A program made the position numbers and the translations under genes. A model generated the notes under the pieces. It had not been told where the DNA came from and did not search any database. It was given only the letters and a program-made list of their open reading frames with translations. From positions 4,526,001 through 4,590,000 of the forward strand of contig NZ_JADBEB010000001.1 in NCBI RefSeq assembly GCF_014874095.1: 64,000 nucleotides of DNA. The letters are read 5' to 3'. This stretch comes from Plantactinospora soyae (GTDB lineage Bacteria > Actinomycetota > Actinomycetes > Mycobacteriales > Micromonosporaceae). Below, piece after piece: positions 32,896-41,378 of this stretch (positions within the stretch are counted from its first letter, which is position 1; each line of letters starts with the position of its first letter).

Positions 32896-33049
32896 AGAAT
32901 GCCTGCCGGCTCCGGCGCCGGGGGTCCTCTGACCGGAAGTGGCCACTGCGGCCCTGGTCGGAGCCGTCGATGCACCGATTCTGATCGATCGCCGCCGGAT
33001 CCGGGCTGCCCAGGGCATCGATGGCGGTGTAGGAAAGGGCTTACCTGCG

Positions 33050-33083
33050 AGTAACGATTCAGTAACCGCCATGAAACGCTTGA
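33050..33083. promoter_or_regulatory. two degenerate rhamnose-type operators in the divergent region
   Basis: AGTAACGATTCA (33050-33061) and TGAAACGCTTGA (33072-33083) each match the consensus in 10 of 12 positions and are 22 bp apart, about two helical turns. They lie between the LacI gene and the importer. Together with the perfect site at 33126 they would allow cooperative or looped repression. Confidence 0.5.
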
Positions 33084-33125
33084 CCGGCCGGGAAGCCGGG
33101 CTCTACCGTCGTCATCACATTGGAC

Positions 33126-33137
33126 TGAAACGTTTCA
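33126..33137. promoter_or_regulatory. perfect palindromic operator before the ABC importer
   Basis: TGAAACGTTTCA is a perfect 12-bp palindrome ending 5 bp before the GGAGGG ribosome-binding site of the ATPase gene. It is the best site of the set and defines the consensus TGAAACG(A/T)TTCA. Confidence 0.75.
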
Positions 33138-33153
33138 TGGCTGGAGGGCGTTG

Positions 33154-34671
33154 ATGCCCGAGCATGCGGACAACGACGCGGCGCGGCTGGCGCTGTCCGG
33201 CGTACGGAAGTCGTTCGGCGCGGTGCACGCGTTGGTCGACGTACGCCTCGAGCTGCGGTCGGGCGAGGTGCATGCCCTCGTCGGCGAGAACGGTGCCGGC
33301 AAGTCCACCCTGGTGAAGATCCTGGCCGGGGTGCACGCGCCGGACGCCGGTGAGCTGACCCTCGACGGCGTACCGCTGGCGTTGACCGGTCCGGCCGACG
33401 CCCGGGCCGCCGGGATCGCGGTGATCTACCAGGAGCCGACGTTGTTCCCCGACCTGTCGGTCGCCGAGAACATCTTCATGGGCCGGCAACCGCTGCGGGG
33501 ACTGCGCCGGATCGACGCCGCGTCGATGCGGCAACGCGCGACGGACCTGTTCGCGCGGCTCGGCGTACCCCTTGATCCGGACCGGCCGGCGCGCGGCCTC
33601 TCCATCGCCGACCAGCAGCTCGTGGAGATCGCGAAGGCGCTCTCCTTCGAGGCCCGGGTGCTGGTGATGGACGAGCCGACGGCGGCGCTGTCCGGAGTGG
33701 AGGTCGAGCGGCTGTTCGCGGTGGTCCGCTCGCTGCGCGAGGCCGGCTCGGCGGTGCTGTTCATCTCGCACCGCTTCGACGAGGTGTTCGCGCTCTGCCA
33801 GCGGATAACCGTGATGCGCGACGGGCGGTGGGTCTCGACCGACCGGACCGAGGACCTGGACGTGGGCCAGGTGGTGCGGCGAATGGTCGGCCGGGAGGTC
33901 TCACAGCTCTTCCCCAAGCAGGAGACCGAGCCCGGGGAGGTGATGCTCCAGGTGCGCGGCCTGACCCGGCGCGGGGTCTTCTCCGACGTCAGCTTCGAGG
34001 TACGCCGAGGAGAGATCGTCGCCCTCGCGGGCCTGGTCGGCGCCGGTCGCAGCGAGGTGATCCGGGCGGTCTTCGGCGTCGACCCGTACGACGCGGGCGA
34101 GGTGCTGGTCGACGGCGTACGCCTGCCCCGGTCCAGGCCGGCGGCGGCGATGGCCGCGGGCCTGGCGCTGGTACCGGAGGACCGCCGGCAGCAGGGGCTG
34201 GTCATGGAGCTGTCGATCGAGCGGAACGCCACGCTGACCCGGCGCTGGTCGCTGGCCCGGTTCGGCCTGCTCGGCCGGGGCGCCGAGCGTCGCGCGGCCG
34301 GGACCTGGACCGAGCGGCTCCAGGTGAAGGCGGGCCGGCTCGGTGACCCGGTGTCGACGCTGTCCGGCGGCAACCAGCAGAAGGTGGTGCTGGCGAAGTG
34401 GCTCTCCACCAGCCCGAAGGTGCTGATCGTCGACGAACCCACCCGGGGGATCGACGTCGGCACCAAGGCCGAGGTGCACCGGCTGATGTCCCAGCTCGCC
34501 GCCGAGGGCGTCGCGGTGGTGATGGTCTCCAGCGAGCTGCCCGAGGTCCTGGGCATGGCCGACCGGGTGCTGGTGATGCACGAGGGGCGGCTGGCCCAGG
34601 AAATCGCCCGGGACGCGGCCAGCGAGGAGTCGGTGATGCTCGCCGCCACCGGCCAGCGAGGCAACCCGTGA
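33154..34671 (+). CDS. sugar ABC importer ATPase with two ABC domains (RhaT-like)
   Basis: A 505-residue cytoplasmic ATPase of the ribose/rhamnose type that powers a monosaccharide importer. The first nucleotide-binding domain has Walker [10 protein letters not shown], signature LSIADQQ and Walker [12 protein letters not shown]. The second has a degenerate Walker A (GLVGAGRSE), signature LSGGNQQ and Walker [12 protein letters not shown], the asymmetry usual for this class. ATG 33154 follows GGAGGG at 5 nt; a TTG directly before it is less likely. It opens a four-gene operon with two permeases and a binding protein. A perfect operator sits at its promoter, so expression is probably induced by the imported sugar. 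Rhamnose specificity rests on the binding protein and context. Confidence 0.9.
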   Translation: MPEHADNDAARLALSGVRKSFGAVHALVDVRLELRSGEVHALVGENGAGKSTLVKILAGVHAPDAGELTLDGVPLALTGPADARAAGIAVIYQEPTLFPDLSVAENIFMGRQPLRGLRRIDAASMRQRATDLFARLGVPLDPDRPARGLSIADQQLVEIAKALSFEARVLVMDEPTAALSGVEVERLFAVVRSLREAGSAVLFISHRFDEVFALCQRITVMRDGRWVSTDRTEDLDVGQVVRRMVGREVSQLFPKQETEPGEVMLQVRGLTRRGVFSDVSFEVRRGEIVALAGLVGAGRSEVIRAVFGVDPYDAGEVLVDGVRLPRSRPAAAMAAGLALVPEDRRQQGLVMELSIERNATLTRRWSLARFGLLGRGAERRAAGTWTERLQVKAGRLGDPVSTLSGGNQQKVVLAKWLSTSPKVLIVDEPTRGIDVGTKAEVHRLMSQLAAEGVAVVMVSSELPEVLGMADRVLVMHEGRLAQEIARDAASEESVMLAATGQRGNP

Positions 34672-34690
34672 TCGGGCAGGGAGGAGAGCT

Positions 34691-35752
34691 GTGAGCACCA
34701 CGAGCGAGCCGGGCACGGCCCCGGGCCCGGCGCCGGAACGTGCGGCGCCACCCGCCGCCGGTGTCCGGGCCGCGCATCGGCTGTTCCTCGGCCGGGAACT
34801 CGGCATCGCGCTGGCGTTGCTGCTGCTGCTCGGCGTGACGACGGCGGTGAACCCGAGGTTCCTGTCCGGACAGGGCCGCACCGACCTGATGCTCGGCGCG
34901 ACCATCCTGGTGGTGCTCGCCGTCGGCCAGGCGATCGTCATCATCACCCGCAACGTGGACCTCTCGGTCGGATCCGTTCTCGGGCTGTCCGCGTTCGCCA
35001 CCGGCAAGCTGTTCCTGGCGATGCCGGACGCGCCGATCGTGTTGGCGCTGCTCGCCGGGGTGGGCGTCGGCGTGCTCTGCGGCGTCGTCAACGGCGCGCT
35101 GATCGCGCTGGCCCGGGTGCCGGCCCTGGTGGTCACCCTCGGCACCCTGTACGTCTTCCGGGGCGTCGACTACTCCTGGGCCGCCGGCCAGCAGATCAAC
35201 GCCGCCGACATGCCTAGCGGCTTCAAGGGCATGGGTACGGCCGACGTATTCGGCTTCCCGGCGCTCGCGTTGTTCGCGGTCGTGGTGCTGGTGGCCGCCG
35301 GGTTCTACCTCCGGTCCTACCGCAGTGGCCGGGAGCTGTACGCGATCGGCTCGGACCCGGCGGCGGCCCGGCTCTCCGGAATCCCGGTCGGCCGACGGGT
35401 GTTCGGCGCGCTGGTGGTCAGCGGCGCACTCGCCGGACTGGCCGGGGTGCTGTACGCGGCCCGGTTCGGCACCGTCGACGCCGCCTCCGGTACCGGCATC
35501 GAACTGAACGTGGTCGCCGCCGTGGTGGTCGGCGGGGTGGCGATCTTCGGCGGCAGCGGCTCGGTCTACGGCGCGGCGCTCGGCGCCGTACTGCTGAGCA
35601 CCATCGGCAGCGCGCTGCCGGTGCTGCACGTCAGCCCGTTCTGGCAGCAGGCCGTCGTCGGTGCGTTGATCCTGGCCGCGATCGGCATGGACCGGGCGCT
35701 CGCGACGCGGGTGGCCCAACGTCTGCGAGGAGGTAAGGCCCGTGGCGCCTGA
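34691..35752 (+). CDS. sugar ABC importer permease 1 (RhaP-like)
   Basis: A 353-residue inner-membrane permease of the ribose-transporter type (BPD_transp_2), with about ten hydrophobic segments after a roughly 35-residue Pro/Ala-rich cytoplasmic N-terminus. Family landmarks are ITRNVDLSVGSVLGLSAF, VNGALIALARVPALVVTLGT and the loop ELYAIGSDPAAARLSGIPV that contacts the ATPase. GTG 34691 has GGAGGAG upstream and lies 20 bp after the ATPase stop. The next permease overlaps its 3' end by 11 bp, so the two are translationally coupled and form a heterodimeric channel. Confidence 0.9.
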   Translation: MSTTSEPGTAPGPAPERAAPPAAGVRAAHRLFLGRELGIALALLLLLGVTTAVNPRFLSGQGRTDLMLGATILVVLAVGQAIVIITRNVDLSVGSVLGLSAFATGKLFLAMPDAPIVLALLAGVGVGVLCGVVNGALIALARVPALVVTLGTLYVFRGVDYSWAAGQQINAADMPSGFKGMGTADVFGFPALALFAVVVLVAAGFYLRSYRSGRELYAIGSDPAAARLSGIPVGRRVFGALVVSGALAGLAGVLYAARFGTVDAASGTGIELNVVAAVVVGGVAIFGGSGSVYGAALGAVLLSTIGSALPVLHVSPFWQQAVVGALILAAIGMDRALATRVAQRLRGGKARGA

Positions 35753-36770
35753 GGGAACGGGCCGACCGGCCCGCTGGTTCGCCGCGTTCGGCACCTGGGA
35801 CGTGCTGGTGATCGTCGTCCTGGCCCTGGTCGTCGTCGCCTCGTCGGTGCTGGTGGAGGGCTTCGCCAGTGCACGCTTCTGGGGCTTCCTGCTGCTCGAC
35901 ATCGTGCCGATCGCGCTGATCGCCCTGCCGATGACGCTGATCGTCATCACCGGGGAGATCGACCTGTCGGTCGCCAGTGTGCTCGGCCTGTCCAGCGCGG
36001 TGCTGGGGCAGCTCTGGGTCACCGGCCTGCCGCTGCCGCTGGTCCTGCTGCTGGTGGTGCTGCTCGGTGCGGTGCTGGGCGCGGTGAACGGACTCTTCAT
36101 CGCCGGGTTCGGGCTGCCGTCGCTGGCGGTCACGATCGGCACGCTGGCGCTGTACCGGGGGCTCGCCTACGTGGTGCTCGGCGACCGGGCGGTCGCGGAC
36201 TTCCCGATCGGCTGGACCAGCAACAGCATCGAGGTGCTGCCCGGTACGACCGTGCCGTGGGTCGTCCTGCCCCTCGCCCTGCTGGCCGTCGGGTTCGGGG
36301 TGGTGCTGCACTACACGCCGATCGGTCGCGGCCTCTACGCGATGGGCAACAACGACCAGGCCGCCACCTTCTCCGGCATCGCGGTGGCCCGGACCAAGTT
36401 CTGGCTGTACGTCGTCACCGGTGCGGTCGCCGCCCTGGCCGGCGTCTTCTGGACCATGCGGTACGCCAGTGCCCGCGCCGACAACGGCAGCGGTCTGGAG
36501 CTGTCGGTGGTGGCGGCGGTGCTGCTCGGCGGCGTCTCCATCTTCGGCGGCCGGGGCAGCCTGGTCGGCGTACTCGCCGGGGTGCTGCTGCTGATGACGC
36601 TGCGCAACGCACTGCAACTCGCCGACGTACCGGCCGACACCCTGACGGTGGTGACCGGTGCTCTGTTGATCATCTCTGTCGTCGGGCCGAACCTGTTCGG
36701 CATGCTCCGGGACCGGACCCGGCGCCGACGATCTGCCGTATCGCCGGTGGCGGGCGCCCCGGGCGCCTGA
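35742..36770 (+). CDS. sugar ABC importer permease 2 (RhaQ-like)
   Basis: A 342-residue permease, paralogous to the preceding one. It shows the matching landmarks ITGEIDLSVASVLGLSSAV, VNGLFIAGFGLPSLAVTIGT and LYAMGNNDQAATFSGI. About ten membrane segments are visible, with a basic cytoplasmic C-terminus (RDRTRRRRS). GTG 35742 overlaps the upstream gene's end and has GAGGAGG before it. A two-permease, one-ATPase, one-binding-protein layout is that of rhamnose (RhaSTPQ) and autoinducer-2 importers. Confidence 0.9.
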   Translation: MAPEGTGRPARWFAAFGTWDVLVIVVLALVVVASSVLVEGFASARFWGFLLLDIVPIALIALPMTLIVITGEIDLSVASVLGLSSAVLGQLWVTGLPLPLVLLLVVLLGAVLGAVNGLFIAGFGLPSLAVTIGTLALYRGLAYVVLGDRAVADFPIGWTSNSIEVLPGTTVPWVVLPLALLAVGFGVVLHYTPIGRGLYAMGNNDQAATFSGIAVARTKFWLYVVTGAVAALAGVFWTMRYASARADNGSGLELSVVAAVLLGGVSIFGGRGSLVGVLAGVLLLMTLRNALQLADVPADTLTVVTGALLIISVVGPNLFGMLRDRTRRRRSAVSPVAGAPGA

Positions 36771-36852
36771 CCACGTCACACCTCCCCACCGCGCCGGGAT
36801 CTTCCGGTGGCGTCGAAGGTACGGACAGCTGTATTTCGAGAAAGGACCGGTC

Positions 36853-37914
36853 ATGACCGTCATTCGATCCAGAGCAGTACGCCTCGGCGCCACCGTGGCC
36901 ACACTGGCGGCCCTGGTACTCAGCGCCGGGTGCGCGAGCGACGACGAGGGCGCCGCCCCGGGCGACACGGCGGCCGGCGGCGGAAGCACCATCAAGGAGG
37001 GGCTGAGCGTCGCGTTCCTGCCCAAGCAGGTGAACAACCCGTACTTCACCGTCTCCGACAACGGCGGCAAGGCCGCGGTCGAGGAGTTCAAGGGGGAGTA
37101 CAAGGAGGTCGGCCCGTCCGAGGCGACCGCCTCGTCACAGGTCAGCTACCTGAACACCCTCACCCAGCAGGGCAGCGACGTCATCGTCGTGTCGGCCAAC
37201 GACCCGAACGCGATCTGCGGCGCGGTCAACCAGGCCCGGCAGGGCGGCGCGAAGGTGGTCACCTTCGACTCGGACACCAACAAGGACTGCCGGGACCTCT
37301 TCGTCAACCAGGTGACCGGGCAGGGCATCGCGGAAAATCAGGTCAAGCTGATCTCCGACGCCATCGGTGGCCAGGGCAAGGTCGCGATCCTCTCGGCGAC
37401 CGCGAACGCGACCAACCAGAACGCCTGGATCGAGCTGATGAAGACCGAGCTGAAGAAGCCGGAGTACAGCAAGATCGAGCTGGTCACCACGGTGTACGGC
37501 GACGACAAGGACGACAAGTCGTTCCAGGAGACCCAGGGACTGCTCTCGTCGCACCCGGACCTGAAGGGCATCATCTCGCCGACCACCGTGGGTGTGGCGG
37601 CGGCGGCCCGCTACCTGTCCGGCTCGCAGTACAAGGGCAAGGTCGCGCTGACCGGTCTCGGCACCCCGAACCAGATGCGCGACTTCGTCAAGAACGGCAC
37701 CGTGAAGAGCTTCGCGCTGTGGAACCCGGCCGACCTCGGCTACCTGGCCGCGTACGCGGGTGCGGCACTCGCCTCCGGCATGATCACCGGCAAGGAGGGT
37801 GACAAGTTCACCGCCGGCAAGCTCGGCGAGTACACGGTCGCCGCCGACGGCGTCCTGGTGCTCGGCCCGCCGACCGTCTTCGACGCGGCGAACATCGACC
37901 AGTTCGACTTCTGA
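36853..37914 (+). CDS. rhamnose-type ABC substrate-binding lipoprotein (RhaS-like)
   Basis: A 353-residue lipoprotein. The signal peptide ends in the lipobox LSAGC (Cys27), so it is membrane-tethered outside the cell. The mature part is a type I periplasmic-binding fold, beginning GLSVAFLPKQVNNPYFTVSD, with DVIVVSANDPNAICGAVNQA and the late block KSFALWNPADLGYLAAYAG. These features match RhaS-type rhamnose binders more closely than ribose or AI-2 binders; that is a family resemblance judged by eye. ATG 36853 has AAAGGA upstream. It is the last gene of the importer operon, 82 bp after the second permease, and is followed by a strong terminator. Confidence 0.85.
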   Translation: MTVIRSRAVRLGATVATLAALVLSAGCASDDEGAAPGDTAAGGGSTIKEGLSVAFLPKQVNNPYFTVSDNGGKAAVEEFKGEYKEVGPSEATASSQVSYLNTLTQQGSDVIVVSANDPNAICGAVNQARQGGAKVVTFDSDTNKDCRDLFVNQVTGQGIAENQVKLISDAIGGQGKVAILSATANATNQNAWIELMKTELKKPEYSKIELVTTVYGDDKDDKSFQETQGLLSSHPDLKGIISPTTVGVAAAARYLSGSQYKGKVALTGLGTPNQMRDFVKNGTVKSFALWNPADLGYLAAYAGAALASGMITGKEGDKFTAGKLGEYTVAADGVLVLGPPTVFDAANIDQFDF

Positions 37915-37919
37915 GCCAC

Positions 37920-37962
37920 CTTCCCGGCGCCGCCCTGCCACGGGCGCGGCGGCGCCGGGAAG
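37920..37962 (+). terminator. 15-bp perfect hairpin after the importer operon
   Basis: CTTCCCGGCGCCGCC (37920-37934) pairs perfectly with 37948-37962 around a 13-nt loop, starting 6 bp after the binding-protein stop codon. Confidence 0.85.
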
Positions 37963-38112
37963 TTCCCATCCCGCCCACCCGTCGACGCCGGCGCACACCG
38001 CGTCGCTCGCGTCGACCCGACGGCGATACCGGCCCGGAGCACGGGGATGCCGGGCCAGACCACAGATCGGAGCAGTACGGCAGCACCGCATCGAGAGGAA
38101 GGAGTGGCGTCC

Positions 38113-38328
38113 GTGACCGTACCGATCGTGCAACGCCAACTACTGGACGACGAGGAACTGACCCTGCTGCGACTGCTCGCCCAGGGACTTCCGATCGACG
38201 CGGTCGCCCGCCGGCTGGAGATGTCCGAACGGACCGTCCGCCGCCGTACCCGGGCGATCTGTGACCGGCTCGCCGTGCCGGCGCCGATCTCCGCGGTGGT
38301 GTGGGCGGTCCGGCACGGTCTGCTCTGA
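38113..38328 (+). CDS. HTH-only LuxR-type regulator
   Basis: A 71-residue protein consisting almost entirely of a LuxR/NarL-type helix-turn-helix: LTLLRLLAQGLPIDAVARRLEMSERTVRRRTRAI followed by a short tail. There is no receiver or ligand domain, so it would be an orphan DNA-binding module. GTG 38113 has AAGGAG 8 nt upstream; a GTG at 38104 overlaps that site. It lies about 150 bp beyond the importer terminator and is convergent with the ProA-like gene. The target is unknown. Confidence 0.7.
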   Translation: MTVPIVQRQLLDDEELTLLRLLAQGLPIDAVARRLEMSERTVRRRTRAICDRLAVPAPISAVVWAVRHGLL

Positions 38329-38349
38329 CCGGAGGCCGGCCACCGCCGG

Positions 38350-39642
38350 TCAGTTCGAGGCGGTCGACCGGTCCTCCGGCACCACCACGTACTGGCGGAG
38401 GAAGAGGTCCTGGAAGGTGACCGGCCCGCGCGGCCCGGGCACGTGGTCCACGTTGATGCCGGTCTCCGGTACGCCGTGCAGCTTGAACCCGTCCAGCAGC
38501 CGGGTCGAGGCGTTCCAGAAGACACCGGTGCCGACGGCGGCGGCGATGAACCGCTGTGCCGCCGCCCCGTCCTCGGTCACGATGGTCGCGGCGAGCCCCG
38601 AGGTCTCGGTGTTCGCGATCGTGACCGCCTCGTCGAGATCGGCGACGACGGAGATCGTGACCGTCGCCTCCCGGCCGCTGTCCAGGGCCCACTCGTAGCC
38701 GACCGGATGGTCGTAGGGCGGCAGCGACGCGCGTACGCCCAATTCGTCCATCGCGCGCTCGAAGGCCGGTACCGCCCGTTCGGCGATGCTCCCGTGCACG
38801 AGCAGGAGGTTCACCCGGTTGCACACGCCCAGCCGGTCCAGGCCGGCGACCAGCAGCTCGGTCGCCCGGGTGAGGTCGGCCGCGGCGTCGACGTACAGCA
38901 CACCGCCGCCGTCGGCGTGGGCGAGGGTGCGTACGCCGTGCCGGGCGGCCTCGGCCCCGAGCGACCTGGTGGCGTCACCACTGCCGCGCAGGATCACCAG
39001 CGGGATCAGGTCCGGTTGACGTACCAGCGCGACGGCGCTCTCCCGGCTCGCGTCCGGAAGTAGCTGGACCGCGTCCGGGTCGAGCCCGACGTCGGCCAGA
39101 CCGGGGGCGATGACGTGCTGGTAGAGGGCGCTGGCGGAGGTGAGCGCGGCGGACCCGGTACGCAGGACGCCCGCGTTGCGCGACTTCACCAGTTGGGACG
39201 CCACGTCGACCGTCACGTTCGGGCGGGCCTCGAAGTTGGCCCCGATGACGCCGACCGGGCGGCGGCGCTCGGACAGCCGCAGTCCGCCGGGCAGCGACCG
39301 CAGGAACGTCTCGCTGGCCGGGAACGGTGCCTCGGCGAGCAGCCTGAGCTGGTCGGCCATCCCCTTGAGGCGGCCGGTGTCCAGCCGGAGCCGGTCCTGG
39401 AGCGCCGGGCTCATCCCGCTGGCCCGGGCCGCCTCGACGTCCTCCGAGTTGGCGGCCAGGATCTGGGCCTCGGCGCCGACCAGACGGTCCGCCATCGCCT
39501 TCAGGGCCGAGTCGACCACCGCGTCCGGCGCGGCCATCAGCCCGGCCGCCGCGGCCCGGGCCCGCCTGCCACACTCGGCAACCAGCGCGGGTACGTCGTC
39601 CGTACCCTTCCGGCCCTGGTCAGTTGCCTCGCTCGACGCCAC
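38350..39642 (-). CDS. glutamate-5-semialdehyde dehydrogenase-like protein (ProA family)
   Basis: A 430-residue NAD(P)-dependent aldehyde dehydrogenase of the gamma-glutamyl phosphate reductase family. The catalytic cysteine lies in LDRLGVCNRVNLLL, and the cofactor region reads VGVIGANFEARPNVTVDVA, where standard ProA has a shorter VIYEARPN-type segment. The RTGSAALTSASAL segment also differs from the usual RGG/RGS motif. It is therefore probably a divergent paralogue, not necessarily the proline pathway enzyme. No glutamate 5-kinase gene (ProB) is adjacent. GTG 39642 has AAGGAG at 8 nt. Cytoplasmic; monocistronic as far as can be seen. Confidence 0.8.
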   Translation of the reverse strand: MASSEATDQGRKGTDDVPALVAECGRRARAAAAGLMAAPDAVVDSALKAMADRLVGAEAQILAANSEDVEAARASGMSPALQDRLRLDTGRLKGMADQLRLLAEAPFPASETFLRSLPGGLRLSERRRPVGVIGANFEARPNVTVDVASQLVKSRNAGVLRTGSAALTSASALYQHVIAPGLADVGLDPDAVQLLPDASRESAVALVRQPDLIPLVILRGSGDATRSLGAEAARHGVRTLAHADGGGVLYVDAAADLTRATELLVAGLDRLGVCNRVNLLLVHGSIAERAVPAFERAMDELGVRASLPPYDHPVGYEWALDSGREATVTISVVADLDEAVTIANTETSGLAATIVTEDGAAAQRFIAAAVGTGVFWNASTRLLDGFKLHGVPETGINVDHVPGPRGPVTFQDLFLRQYVVVPEDRSTASN

Positions 39643-39895
39643 CGTCTGGTCTCCTTCGCATTCCCGCACCGCATGCCGTCGGCACGGACCGAGTTTGACA
39701 TCTTGTTCAACGAGGGAGCAATGATGCCGCTGTGCGGCCCGGCCGGTGAGCCCGGAAGAGTCGCCAGTGTCGCATCCGGCGACGGCCGGCGGAGTCGACC
39801 GAACCGGTGTCCCAGATTCTGGCGCTCCCGGAGCCCGTACCGGGCCACCCGGGGGGCCGCAGCCGGTGGCCGGGGTACGGATAAGGTTCCGACCC

Positions 39896-40738
39896 ATGTC
39901 AAAGAACCTGGTGCGGGTCGTGTTCGTCGACGCCGACACCGGAGCGCAGATCGGTCGGAGTGAACTGCCGGTCGCGCAGTTGCCGGAGAGCTTCCAGGCG
40001 CAGACCACGCTCGAACTGGCCGGTTCGGCGTGGTCGGTCGAGCGGGCCGAGCCACCGACGGCGACGGAGTTCGGCGCGACCGGAACGCTGGCGCTGACGC
40101 TGCGCCGGATCGAGTCGGTCCCGCCAACCGACATCCTGTACTCCCTGCCGACGATCTGTGCCGTCCTGCCATCGGTGGCCGACGCCCCAGCCAACGCCGC
40201 CCGGGTCGAGCTGCACGAGGATGACTGGCGGCAGGTGGAGCTGGTCAGCGCCGATCTCGCCGACGTGGTCCAGACCGAGTTGCGCGCGGTACGCCAGAGC
40301 TACGAACAGCACGCCCGCCGGGACGACGACGGCCGGGTGTACGGCTTCCAGGGCATCCACGTCCGCAGTCAGCCGATCCGCCCGCTCTCGACCTCGGTGT
40401 CCCGGCGCCGGCTGCTGGCCGCGCTGCCGCCGTCCGCCCGTGACCGTGGGGGGATCGGGTTCCGCGATCAGCGCGGAATCGTGCCCAGTTCGTTCGTGAT
40501 GTCCGTCGGCCGGGTGCTTCTATACGGGCTCACCGACGGCGACGCCGTCGCGGTACTGGCCCTGCACATCGAACCGGGCCCGGCCTCCGAACCGCAGCCG
40601 GGACTCGTCACCGGACTGGAACAGGCCATGCGTTCGGCCAACCTCGTACTGGTCGACTGGTGCCGGGCCACGATGGTCAGGCCCGCCTCGCTGGGCGACT
40701 ACCTCGCCGCAACCGCCGCCAACCGCCGGATCGGTTAG
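39896..40738 (+). CDS. hypothetical protein
   Basis: A 280-residue protein not recognised. It begins MSKNLVRVVFVDADTGAQIG and is a mixed alpha/beta sequence with no signal peptide or membrane segment. A cysteine-containing block (LPTICAVLPS) and the late segment LVDWCRATMVRPASLGDYLAATA are visible. ATG 39896 is preferred over an upstream ATG at 39746, because the first 50 residues of that version are a Pro/Gly-rich read-through of intergenic sequence. The stop is embedded in the arm of a GGGGCCC hairpin repeat. Confidence 0.5.
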   Translation: MSKNLVRVVFVDADTGAQIGRSELPVAQLPESFQAQTTLELAGSAWSVERAEPPTATEFGATGTLALTLRRIESVPPTDILYSLPTICAVLPSVADAPANAARVELHEDDWRQVELVSADLADVVQTELRAVRQSYEQHARRDDDGRVYGFQGIHVRSQPIRPLSTSVSRRRLLAALPPSARDRGGIGFRDQRGIVPSSFVMSVGRVLLYGLTDGDAVAVLALHIEPGPASEPQPGLVTGLEQAMRSANLVLVDWCRATMVRPASLGDYLAATAANRRIG

Positions 40739-40784
40739 GAAGGGGCCCTTCTTCTACAAAAAGCGATAACAAGGGGCCCTTCCT
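40737..40784 (+). terminator. GGGGCCC hairpin repeat, copy 1
   Basis: AGGAAGGGGCCCTT (40737-40750) pairs with 40771-40784 around a 20-nt loop containing TTCTACAAAAAGCGATA. The same loop occurs in the copy at 50828-50875, so this is a dispersed terminator-like element. It separates the hypothetical gene from the sigma factor gene. Confidence 0.8.
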
Positions 40785-40813
40785 TACCAGCCGGCCGAGG
40801 TGGACACGGTGCC

Positions 40814-40828
40814 TAGACTCATACCGTG
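40814..40828 (+). promoter_or_regulatory. -10 element and leaderless start of the ECF sigma gene
   Basis: TAGACT (40814-40819) fits a -10 hexamer, and the GTG start codon follows 6 nt later with no ribosome-binding site between. This suggests a leaderless transcript. A convincing -35 was not found. Confidence 0.45.
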
Positions 40829-41374
40829 CCCTCCGGCCCGGACGACCTCGAAGGGCTGGCCCGAGCCGCCGCCGACGGCGACCGGGAAGCCCTGGACCGC
40901 CTCCTCGTCGCGGTCCGCCCCGACGTGCTGCGGATGTCGGCGCGTTTCCTGCCGAACCGCGAGGACGCGGAGGAGGCGTGCCAGGACACCCTCCTGGCGG
41001 TCTCCCGGGGGATAACCCGGTTCGACGGCCGCGCGGCGTTCCGGACCTGGCTGCACCGGATCGCCGCCAACCGGTCGAGGTCGACCTATCAGGCGTTGCG
41101 TCGTCGGTTCGACGCCGAGGCACGGGGTGGACCGATGCCGGACACCCCCGATCCGCGCCGTACCAGTGTGATCGCCGGGACCCGGCTGGACCTGCTGGAC
41201 GCGTTGGAGGCGATCGGCCCCGAACTCGCCGAGCCGGTGGCGTTGCGCGACGTCCTCGGCCTGCCGTACCGGGAGATCTCCCTCCTGCTGGAGCTTCCCG
41301 AGGGCACCGTGAAGTCGCGGATCCATCAGGCGCGGCGTCGGTTGCGGGACCACCTCACCGATAGACTGGCCTGA
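40826..41374 (+). CDS. ECF-type RNA polymerase sigma factor
   Basis: A 182-residue sigma-70 family protein. Region 2 (about 20-90) includes LPNREDAEEACQDTLLAVS and FRTWLHRIAANRSRS; region 4 (about 125-175) includes LGLPYREISLLLELPEGTVKSRI. It would direct RNA polymerase to a small regulon. No classic zinc-binding anti-sigma factor follows; instead a lipoprotein gene starts 4 bp after the stop, so the pair is surely co-transcribed. The start appears leaderless. Confidence 0.9.
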   Translation: MPSGPDDLEGLARAAADGDREALDRLLVAVRPDVLRMSARFLPNREDAEEACQDTLLAVSRGITRFDGRAAFRTWLHRIAANRSRSTYQALRRRFDAEARGGPMPDTPDPRRTSVIAGTRLDLLDALEAIGPELAEPVALRDVLGLPYREISLLLELPEGTVKSRIHQARRRLRDHLTDRLA

Positions 41375-41378
41375 TCCC

